Shown: piece by piece, positions 24,268 through 34,400 of the stretch | Layout: every line of letters starts with the position of its first letter | Numbering within the stretch: position 1 is the stretch's first letter | Assembly (NCBI GenBank): GCA_022393335.1 | Contig: JAJEKB010000543.1 | Location: 361,675 to 425,674 of the forward strand | Reading direction: 5' to 3' | Length of the DNA stretch: 64,000 nucleotides | Source: Macrotrachela quadricornifera | Lineage: Eukaryota > Rotifera > Eurotatoria > Philodinida > Philodinidae | Translations under genes and position numbers: made by a program | Notes under the pieces: generated by a model | Database searches by the model: none | Told to the model about the DNA's origin: nothing | The model's input: only the letters and a program-made list of their open reading frames with translations

Positions 24268-25246
24268 TCAATGTCGTGTTGGTGGAGGACCTGGGAAAGG
24301 TCCGGGAAAAGGTCCAGGAAAAGGACCAGGTGGTCGTTGGCCACCACCTCCTCCTACTGGTGCTGGTGTAGCAGTTGGATCAACACCGACTGTGATTTCA
24401 CCTGCCATTCCTCCATTAAATTCACCCGTAAGAAATCTGATCGGTATAATCATTGTTGCTCCATTTGATTGTTTATAGATCATATCCTCATCATTGCGTG
24501 TACGTTGAATAGTATGCGTTGAATAAGGATGAACTCTAGCAACTGCATCAGTCAGTGAATCATCAAAATAAAACTGTCCAGTATGTGAAACATGTCCATC
24601 TTTAGCATGAATTACTCCACCAATACTAGCCAAACTAGCTCCAATATGTACTTTAACATGCATATGTGTTGCACGACCACGATACCAACCTGGATAGATA
24701 GTATTGAATACAGCTACACCTTGAGAATTGGTTATTTGTTGACCTAATATTTTCTAATCAATGTGACATAAAAGAATAAAAAAAAAGTAGTAATTTACCT
24801 CGAAAGAATGTTGAATTATCGGTTTGTCCACCCATTTGTCCTTGACTAGCAGCAATATAATGTGAATAAAGACCTATACTATCACAATGCCACAAATCAA
24901 CAACAGCATTAGGTATAGGTGAACATGATCTTGTATCCAGTACTGTTATTGCCAAACGAAGTGGAATACCTGGTCTACTCTCTCTATTATATTTACAATC
25001 AAACAATTTTATAAACAAAGTAAATATTTTACGTAATATCTTGTCGTACAGTTGAATTCCAATAGTAAGGTCCTTCTGTGACTTCTGCAGCAAGAAGACA
25101 AGAACCAGCTGCTCGTGCACATCGTCTCACTAATGATAAAAGAAATTCAATTTGTTTTATTTAAATTATTTCTATCTTTTACCTGATTCATGCTGGCAGA
25201 CAACCATTTGAACAGTAATGACCAAAAGTACAAATTTGACAAACAT
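24268..25246 (-). CDS. secreted intradiol ring-cleavage dioxygenase
   Basis: Four exons on the minus strand: 25183-25246, 25033-25129, 24799-24983 and 24268-24743. Phases match at every junction (the last acceptor is the TTAG just before GTCAAC) and give 273 aa. The N terminus is a signal peptide (FVKFVLLVITVQMVVCQ). The catalytic core follows the intradiol pattern: TEGPYYW at 39-45, DLWHCDSIGLYSHY at 83-96, and YPGWYRGRATHMHVKVH at 132-148. The non-haem Fe(III) ligands are Tyr93, Tyr136, His142 and His144, all present. These enzymes open catechol-type rings between the two hydroxyls with O2; extracellular forms are known mainly from fungi, with a few in arthropods. The C terminus has an unusual G/P tail with repeated GPFP units. 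Introns of about 50-85 nt have normal host style, so if the gene was acquired it has been in the genome for some time. The substrate cannot be told from sequence. Confidence 0.9.
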
Positions 25247-26070
25247 TTCTAGGAAACAAACAGTAACCTACGCTGAATTTATTTATTATTGAAAATCTCA
25301 ATAACATTATATCACTACCGTGCCTTTTTGTAATAGCATGAACCTCTTTCAATCTTTGTCCTATTTCCTCTAAGCATTAATTCTCATCTGTGTAACATAT
25401 ACAAACACAATTCCATTTTGGAAATACTAACTTTATAAAAACATATGATGAGAATTTTTATTCTATTTCTTCACGAGATTGATTTACTTACTGTACTCTG
25501 ATTGATTTGATTAATTTATTTAGCAAAATCCTTTATATATATACGAAATCATTCTGTTAAAAGTACATTCTTGGCACATTATATCATAGCATCTTTTACT
25601 ATCATTTTACATCAAATCAATCCTATGTACTTTTTGTTTTAATAATAAGACTATTCACCTGCCACTATTTTTCATAGTTATGTATTTTAGGTGTCGTATT
25701 TCATACAACAAGGAAAAAGGATTAGAATAATAGAAAAAGAAACAGAAAATCGAATTAGATTGCTAGACAAATAATTTGTCTTTTATTTTGATTATCATAT
25801 AACTATTCTTTACTTAATTTATATCATCATACAAAATGATTTTTTTTCTCGAAAAAAATATTATTTGCTTTTTGTAATTGAGAATTTTCATATTATATCT
25901 TAGATAGATAAAAACGTTTAACCGATATTTATTTTTATGTTTAACATTGAACAAATCCGCAAAAGAATACAAAATATGATCAATGTTTCTATTAAATAAA
26001 GAACTAACAAAAGTTAGTATTTAATTAATAGAATAGTACAGAAGACAAAAAAAGTGAACTATTTATTTAT
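25247..26070. other. intergenic spacer
   Basis: Between the dioxygenase start and the CLASRP stop, both on the minus strand. AT-rich; the dioxygenase promoter should lie next to 25247. No gene, RNA or repeat recognised. Confidence 0.4.
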
Positions 26071-28886
26071 TTATGATCTATTAATTTTCTTTTTTGATGA
26101 ATTTCTATCAGATTTTGATGATGATGAAGTTGAAGATGTTGAAGAAGATGATGATTCGCGACGACGATGATTACGACGAAAACGTTGTCGTAAAAATTCT
26201 GGTGTTGGTGAATGAGATTTATTTGGTGATTGTCTTTTTTTATTACGATTTTTTGATGAACGACGTGATGAAGATGAAGATGAGGATGTTGTTGATGATG
26301 AAGATTGAGAAGAAGATCGATGATAACGACGACGAGGTGGTGGAGAACGACTAAATAAAATAAAATTTATAAAAAAAAAACGAATAAAAATAATTTACCT
26401 TCTTGATCTTGATCGTGATCTTGATCGACTACTTGAATGACGTCGTGAACGATGATGACGAAATCTAGCTGATGATTGACGTAATTCAGATTCTCGAGCT
26501 TCACGTTCTTTTTCTTCTCGTTCTTGTCGTTCACGTTGTTGATCTTTATCTTTTTGAACTAATATAATCAAATAAAAGCTAATATAAAGAAAGAAAAAAT
26601 CAAATAAAATAATTTACATTGTTTTTTTAATAAACTTTGCATTCGACGTCGAAGTTTTTCTTGTGGAGTTTTGACTGATGAATTCTATTGAAAAAGAGAA
26701 AAATTTATTAAAATAAATTTTATTATTATTTTTACTTTAGTTGTCGTTGATTCATTAGAAATTTTCTGTTCGTTATGATTCGAAGGAGTTGTTATTGAAT
26801 TTTGATTACGTCTTGAGAAGAACAAAAGAAAAAGAAGTTTTTTAAAGAATGTTTTTATGTTCATTTACTGTCGAGCTTCTTTTCGTTTAAGATACTGTTG
26901 AAGATCATCTTCTTCTTCATCATCTTCATCATCATCATTATTATTTTCTTCTTTATCATCTTTCTTGTCTAATCTAACAATTTTTATTGTTGGTTTTTCA
27001 TCATCAGATAAAACTCGTCTTTCTCTTAATATTTAAAAAAAGAATTATATAAATTAGAAATAAAAAAATACAAAATTAAAACATACGGTGATGAATCTTC
27101 TTTTAATTTTTGTAATGTAGATAAAAGAACTTGACTTTTTCTTTGAACTGTTCGACATGGAATAAATGATGTTCTAAAAAATAAAATAATTATATGAAAA
27201 TTATATAATAAATAAATACGTTGGTGCGGGTAATCGTGGTGGTGTAACTAATCGACGAGTTCGTATTGGAATAATATTTGGTTCAGCTTTCTTTTTTGCT
27301 TCACGACATTCATCAAGTAAAGATTTTTCAAAAGGTCTTTTTCGTTTTAAATCATTCATTTTTGATGTATCATCATCACCAAATGCTGTAATAAATTCAA
27401 TTTTTTCCTTTATTGGTGTTGTATCAATAGGTGATGGAGATCGAGATTTTGATTTTGTTTGTACAACTGGTAATTTTGGAATTTCACGACTTAAATAACT
27501 AAAAAGAAAAAAAATATTTGAAATAAAAAGAAAGAATGAAAGAAAAAAAAATACCTTGGTGGACAAAAATCACGTTCTTTAATTCGTCTTTCTTTTGCTA
27601 AACGACGTTCACGACGAGCTCGACGACCCTATTTTTTTTAATAAATAAAACGATAATATATATATATTAAAAATTTTATCCTACTTTAACAGGTACATCT
27701 TGTTCTCTTTCTAATTTATTTTCTCTAATAGCTTGCATTTCTTCTCGATCAAGTATTAACATACGTGCATAATCTCCAAATGCCATTCCATAATGTGTAG
27801 CAACTTTATTTAATGATGCTTTATTTTCACTTGTTAATTGACTTATATCAATTTCAATATCTAAATCATCATCTTCATCATCATTTTCATTATCATTATC
27901 ATCATCATCAATATCATCTGTTGTTGCTGTTGTTGTTGTTGTTGTCTTTTTTGATGATGTTGGAAGTGGTGCATCATCATAAACAAAACCAATTTCCGCT
28001 TTTTTTGTTGACGATCTAAAAGAAAAGAAAAGAAAAAAAATCGATAAATCAATTTGAGCATTTAAATAACAGGACTACTTTTCGAACGCTCGCTTTCTTT
28101 GTCCTTTTTTTTTTTATATTCTCTATTGGACAAAGCCTACTTTTTCTTCTTGGCCTCTTTTGATGCTGGATGATGATCATCTCGTAGTGCACCAAATTTT
28201 TCATCAAATTCAATATCACGTAAACATTGTTCTTCATTAACTAAAATTAATTTAGAATTTTTTTTATTTTAAAATTCGTTTTTTCTTTTTTCTTACCACC
28301 AGTTGATTCATTATGAATTAAAACTCGATAACGTTCATAATTGCATAAACGTTCTTCATTTTGTTCTGTTTCATTTAATGATCTATTATGTATAAAAGAA
28401 GGTATACTTTATTCTTTGAATTGATTCGATATGGTACGTAAAAAAAATTGAAAAAGTACCGACTCGGAGCCTTGTTGAATCTGTTGATGTTTTAAAGCAT
28501 ATTCATCGATTACATCCAAATGTGAACGAACATCAAATCGATCAATCATTGTTGTTTCATCATCACGCCATGGTGTTCTACAAAATATAAGTGCGTAAAG
28601 TTTTTTTTTTTAATTTAATATAAAGTTCATAAAATATCTTACAATGTTGATTCAGCAGCTATGGCAATTGCTGGATCTAGATGAATTTTAGCTGGACGAC
28701 CCCAAATTTGTAAGAATTCAGCTGGATCACGTTTCTATAAAAAAAACAAAGATGAATCTTGTTTTCTTTAAATAAATTAATACGAACAATTCTTTCATAG
28801 TATTCTTTTCGTCGTTCTGATCGTTTTTTATAATCAACAATCATTCCACGTAATTTCTTTTCATGTTTTCTCATTTCTTGCCACAT
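26071..28886 (-). CDS. CLASRP: CLK4-associating serine/arginine-rich protein (SWAP family)
   Basis: A gene of a dozen or so short exons separated by introns mostly of 45-110 nt. The first exon begins MWQEMRKHEKKLRGMIVDYK, almost the same as the start of animal CLASRP/SFRS16. Next come RDPAEFLQIWGRPAKIHLD, then MIDRFDVRSHLD, then CNYERYRVLIHNES and EEQCLRDIEFDEKFGALRDD. The middle exon at about 27690-28020 has an acidic run and then the SWAP-like block ending HYGMAFGDYARML. The exon at 27220-27500 holds IEFITAFGDDD, matching the ITFITSFGG segment of the human protein. The C-terminal exons (26071-26550) encode an RS/basic domain ending SSKKKINRS. The family acts in the nucleus in alternative splicing together with CLK kinases. 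The donor of exon 1 is unusual (GTTCGT after YYERI), chosen because it restores the conserved YYERI-KRDPAEF join. Its start lies only about 180 nt from the ZMYND12-like stop on the same strand. Confidence 0.88.
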
Positions 28887-29061
28887 GATTTTAAACTTAT
28901 TTTTCTTTGAAATCTACAATTCAAAAAAGAAGAAGAAGAAAAAGAAAAAATATAATGTGGATAAAAAAAAAAAAAAAAGAAAATTGATCAAACAGAGATT
29001 CATTCACTGTATTCATTCGAAACAAGAAGAAGAAGAAGAAGACGAAAAAAAAACTAAAGAA

Positions 29062-29657
29062 TTAATTTTGTTGTTGTTGACGTTTCATTAATGCTTTCAT
29101 TTGAGCAAGTTGATCAAGAAATTTAAGTATTCGTTGTTGATCATCTTCAATTTCTTTTATAGTACAATCTTTTATTTTATTCATTAAATCATGTACTTGA
29201 ATATAATCACGTCCAAGAAAATATAAAATTGTTAAACAATGATAAATTTTATTTAATTCTTGTATCATTGGATTTGTTTGTTGATTTTCAAGACGATATG
29301 ATAATAATGTTTGAAGTGTATTATGTGCTTCAGCTTCTGTTGATAAATCTAAATAAATAAATAAAATAATATATATTAATTAAAAAAAAAAATAATTTTA
29401 CCAAGTTTGGATGAATTTGTCATATTATCATCATTATCATCATCATCTTTTTTTCCTAAAATCGCATCCATATCAGTAAATATAACACGTGTTTGAAGTA
29501 ATCGACGTAAATAATTATACCACATTTGTGTTACTTGTGTATATAATGATTCTGTTACTTCAAGACGATTCATTAATTTAAATACTTTACCTAAAAGAAA
29601 ATAACCTCCAGCTACTTTATGATGTTCTGTACCATAAAAAAGTGAAGCATCATATAT
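29062..29657 (-). CDS. ZMYND12-like TPR protein, last two exons (5' part lost in gap)
   Basis: Two exons on the minus strand, 29402-29657 and 29062-29348, join in frame across a 53-nt intron (CTT G|GTAAAA ... TTTAG|AT). They encode the C-terminal ~180 residues. Landmarks are SLFYGTEHHKVAGGYFLLGK, then a segment like SLYTQVTQMWYNYLRRLL, then STEAEAHNTLQ and a helical tail ending in Gln-Asn. The pattern of TPR-like helices around YGTEH..AGGYF matches ZMYND12 (MYND finger plus TPR, axonemal/ciliary). An acceptor lies just before 29657, so more exons must exist upstream. The ten Ns at 29677-29686 follow immediately and no further exon is found beyond them, so the MYND finger is missing from the assembly here. 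The call rests on the C-terminal half only. Confidence 0.65.
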
Positions 29658-29676
29658 CTAAATAAATAAAAATAAA

Positions 29677-29686
29677 NNNNNNNNNN
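29677..29686. other. assembly gap (10 N)
   Basis: Ten consecutive Ns. They break the ZMYND12-like gene directly after one of its introns begins. The true size of the missing stretch is unknown; ten looks like a placeholder. Confidence 0.97.
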
Positions 29687-29963
29687 AAAAAAAATTATGA
29701 CATTCGAGATGTCACTAGACAACAGTGATTGTAAAAAAACCTCTATCTTCAAATTTATAATTGGTCAGCATCCATCAACCGTTCCGTATGTGACATCATA
29801 AAATATAATAAAATATGCACCTTTTTTTTTACGAACCTGTATTTTGAATAATCTAATTCGTCTATTTTCTCCGTTCTTCTGGATTTATCAGCAAAAGGTA
29901 CAATAATTAAAAAAAACGCATGAATAGCTTTTATTTTTCGTTTACTAAATTATTTCTCTTTAG
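29687..29963. other. 5' flank of MOCS1A
   Basis: Short flank between the gap and the MOCS1A start. It contains a poly-T run near 29822 and no coding exon on either strand. A T-rich tract ending TTTCTCTTTAG sits directly against the MOCS1A ATG, forming a good splice-acceptor sequence. That fits either a 5' UTR intron or a trans-splicing site. Confidence 0.45.
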
Positions 29964-31222
29964 ATGAGTTCTGTTGCTCGTCGACCAGCTTTACTTATCG
30001 ATAGTTTTAATCGTTTGCATAACTACTTACGTATTTCACTTACAGAACGATGCAACTTAAGGTTATTAAAAATAGCTTTTTTTTTTCTATGATGATAAAC
30101 TTAATACATTTATTATAATGATTATTATATAGATGTCAATATTGTATGCCTGAAAAAGGTGTTGATTTATCACCAGCAAATCATTTATTAGATACAAAAG
30201 AAATTTTACGTCTTATTCGTATATTTGCAATATATGGTGGAGTTAATAAAATTCGTCTAACCGGAGGAGGTACGTCGTGGTAACAGGTAAGTGGCTTCTT
30301 TCTAACGCATAAATATTTTTATTTAAATAAATGTTAGTTTGAATTTTTTTTTCTATTTTTTGAATTTTTTTCTTAGAGCCAACAATTCGTAAAGATCTTA
30401 TTGATATTATACATGGAATACGTTCATATCCATCGATTAAAACAATTGGTATAACAACAAATGGCGTACTTTTACATCGTTTACTTGAACCACTTGCTCA
30501 AGCTGGTCTTAATTCATTAAATATATCATTAGATTCTTTAGTTAAAGAAAAATTTGAATTTTTAACACGACGTGCAGCATTTACACGTGTTTTAACAAAT
30601 ATACGTTTAGCATTGGATATGCCTAAATTATATCCATTAGTTAAGATAAATTGTGTTGTTATGCAAGGAGTAAATACAGATGAATTAAATGATTTTGTTG
30701 AATTAACATATAAGCAAGCAAATTTAGCTGTACGTTTTATTGAATATATGCCATTTGATAATAATAAATGGAGTGAAAAAAAATTTTTTCCATATGAAGA
30801 AATGTTAAAAATAATAAAACAAAAATATAATTTAGAAAAACTTCCACAACAAGATAAAAATGATACAACAAAATGGTATCGTGTAAATGATAATTCTTAT
30901 CATGGAAAAGTTGGTTTTATTACATCTATGAGTGAACATTTCTGTGCAACATGCAATCGAGTTAGAATAACAGCTGATGGACAATTAAAAGTTAGTATAA
31001 AAAGAAAATATTTTGTATAAAAATAACAAAAAAAAATCTATTTAGGTGTGCTTATTTGATAATAAAGAAGTATCATTACGTGATGCTCTTCGATCAAGTT
31101 TAAGTGATGAAGAAATTTATGCATTAATACAACGAACATTATATAAAAAAGAAAAAGAACATTTACCAGTAAATATTTTAGCAACACAAGAAAATCGTCC
31201 AATGATTTTAATTGGTGGATAA
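29964..31222 (+). CDS. MOCS1: molybdenum cofactor biosynthesis protein 1, MOCS1A (GTP 3',8-cyclase)
   Basis: Four exons, 29964-30061, 30133-30269, 30377-30990 and 31046-31222, give 341 aa with matching phases. It is a radical-SAM enzyme. The SAM cluster CNLRCQYC (CxxxCxxC) lies at residues 30-37 and is split by intron 1. LTGGEP follows around the second junction. The second 4Fe-4S site is FCATCNRVR near residue 265. The protein ends ILIGG, the C-terminal diglycine needed by MoaA/MOCS1A. It converts GTP to the cyclic intermediate that MoaC turns into cPMP, the first step of molybdopterin synthesis, in mitochondria in animals. No MoaC (MOCS1B) domain follows, so this locus encodes only the A part. 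Intron 2 starts GTACGT but a second donor, GTAAGT, lies 16 nt downstream; using it would insert a stop. ELAPOR begins 181 nt downstream on the same strand. Confidence 0.93.
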
Positions 31223-31403
31223 AAACAAAATATATTTATTTCTGTGATTTGTGCAATCAAACAACAGTGAAAAGAAAATTATTTTTATTTGCTTGTTTCT
31301 TTTTTTTTTTTGTTTTATATTATTGTTTAATAAACAATGATATTTACTTCTATTAAAGTAACACTATACGCTAAATTTTTTTTGTCTTTTTTTTTTCAGA
31401 ATA

Positions 31404-34400
31404 ATGTTGATAATAAGTAAAATCCTACTTATCTTTGTTATCATTTCTCCTAGTGTTTCATCAGGAGAAGAATGTGTAAGTAAATTTTTGCCGTTTTTCA
31501 TTTTATTTTAAGGTCTACTAATATTTGCTATATTGTAATATATAATTTCTACTTATAGTCTTTTATTTATAATCAATAATGACCAGCAATAATCATTAAC
31601 CTTGAAAATATTATTGCAACTGAAAAACAAAATTGAGGAGTGTGTAATATTATTAAAACATAGGGTCTAGGTTAAGATATTTTACTTTTAATCTATAGTA
31701 TAATCAATATGATTTTTCTTAATGATTATTTGCTTATTTTTATTTTTATTTTTTTGTTTTCTTCAATTGGATATATTTCTTGGTTTATTTTATAATGAAA
31801 AGGCAAAAGAGAAAATAACTTATAATAAAAAAAAAACATTTTGATTTGTTTGTTTATTTATTTATATTTATAATTTTTTAAATATATTTTACTAATTTAG
31901 GAGAATACGAAATATATTCTATCAAAATGTAATAAACAAAGAGATTATCAATGGTTAATCGAAGTACCAAAATCTAAAACATCTTGTGATGGAAAATCAA
32001 TTGCTAATCCTCAAAGTGTTCCATGCAGTAAATTAATTTTAATGAACCCTTTCGAGGCGATGTTGCCCATTGGTGGATGACGCTACAGTTTAACGAGAAA
32101 CAGTATAGAAAATCACTTTCTTTTGCTTTTTTTTCCTTAGATAAGAGGTTAAACACAATGTGTTATCTACTCCGTCCTGAATATGTTTTTTGAGTCTTTT
32201 ATTTCATAGCATGATATTTCTTCGCAAAACAATCAAAATAAAAGAATTAATTATAGTCAGAACAATAGATTTTTGTTTTCTTTTTGTCGTATAGCTCTTT
32301 TTCTTGATTGTGATTCTTTTCCCTTCTCATAGTAGTCTACAGTGTCTGTGAACATTGCGTGCCGATTCTTCTTTTTCTGCAAGCTCATAATCAGCAACTT
32401 TACACTTCGAATTACTTGTTGATTGTTACTTCATACCAACTTTCAGCATCTCGAATGACATACTTAGATGTAACGATCGTACAAGATTCAGAAAACTATA
32501 TCATGATCACATGAGTTCTCTTATAGTTTTCCTTTTAAATCAAATAGGTGCTAACTATTGCCATTCGAAATATCAATTCGAACGTCATCTATTGATATCA
32601 TTTTATGGATTGCCTGAGGCATGTATAAAATGCTGATAGCTAATCAGATAAATCTATACTTTGTTTTCTTCTACTGGAGAATGCTTACTGATGAAGATAA
32701 GAAAAATGTCTTCTAATTGCACCTATAGGAGATGTAAATTATAACAGAAAGAATCAAAGATGATACTCTGAAAAGAAAACAAAAACAGATTGACATTTTC
32801 TTTCGCTATATTGTTCCTAGTGAGAATACATTTGAGAGAAAGAGAAAAGCAAATTTGAGTAACTACTCAGCTCTATGTAGAATAAGACCACTGTGTAATG
32901 ATACAAACAAAAAAAGGAAAAGTGAATGGGTGTACATATTGAAAAGTCCAACGAGTACATTTATCCAGAGTGAATAGCATGAAGATGAATGTGTTTAAAT
33001 CATTTTCTATGAAAACCGAATCGCCTCGAAAGGGTTAATATACTATTACAAAAAAAAACTTATTTATTTTTGTTAAGATTTTGCTTGTTCAAAAGGACAA
33101 ACATTTGATAAAGTTACACTTCATTGTAAACAATGTAAACCAGGAACATTTTCACTTGGTGGTGGTTATCAATATACATTTGATGACTCAGAAGATATTA
33201 GTAAAACAATGCCAGAACTTACTCTTACAGCAACAGCATTAGTTGGCTTACATGATGTTGAATGTAACAAACACGAGTAAATATTTGAAAAATTTATATA
33301 TATATAATACATTCTAAGAAAAATTATTTTTAGACTTTGGAAAGTAAAAAATAATGTATTACAGGGTGATGTTAAACCTAATTGTGCTATTTATTTTTCA
33401 CTTCGATTTAAACTCGAACAAGCCGGATCAATCACTATAAAATATAATTTAGCTACATCGTATGCTTTTGCAGTGGTAAAAATTGCCCATCGAAATTATT
33501 TAATTAAAATTTATAATAAAAAAAAAATTTTTGTATAGGTTACATCACGATGTAATTCTGCTATTAGAAATGATGACGATGATGATGATGATAGTAGTAA
33601 TCTAAAAGATGAAAATGAATTTACTCTTCAGCCAACAGGTTATGGTACTTGGAAGACTAAAAAAGTAAAATAAGAACTTCAAAAATTTTTTTCTTGTATT
33701 CTAAAATAATTAATTATATAGATTGGAATTGCCGACGAAGGAGAATATACACTTTCAATGTATACAATTGGTTTAAATAAATTTCATTTTCCATTTTCAA
33801 TTGCATCAATTATTATTGATGGTTAGAAATTAAAAAAATATTCTATTGTACCTTACATATCGTCTTTATTGTAGGCGTTCAAGCTATTCAAGATTGTACC
33901 CTCTGTCCACCAGGTAAAATAGATGATTATTTGTTTAGTATATTCATTGATTCTACGTTTAATTATCAAATTTCTCTGCGAGAATGTTCAATGTTATAGA
34001 TCATGACTTATATCTATCACAATCTTATTTATTATAGGTTGTAATGTGCTATAAGTCTTGATAGATACTATTAAAATCTTTTCATATGCTATAAAAGTAG
34101 CTTTATTATGATTTACATTTAATTTCATGCGAATTTTTTCTGCGAATATTGTATTTTTAGGTACATACGCTGATAAATCAGGTTCTCCCATTTGTAAATC
34201 GTGTCCAATAAATACATATGCTGAAGATGAAGGCTCTACTGAATGTGTGCCTTGTGGTAACGGCAAATATGCAGGTAAAAATTTATAAAAAAAAATCTAT
34301 TGGTTCATAAAAGATTAAATTAGATGAAGGTTCATCAAAATGTTTACAAAGACCAACATGTGAAGCAAAACATTATAAAAAAGTATTTACTGGTTGTGAT

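Noticed and set aside
26094..28061. Met/Asp/Leu-rich plus-strand frames over CLASRP
   Set aside because: They are antisense shadows of the acidic and RS-coding repeats of CLASRP.
32640..32720. Possible hammerhead ribozyme (CTGATGA-like string within the intron-2 MITE)
   Set aside because: The CTGATGA-like part lacks the paired GAAA core and stems at the right spacing.
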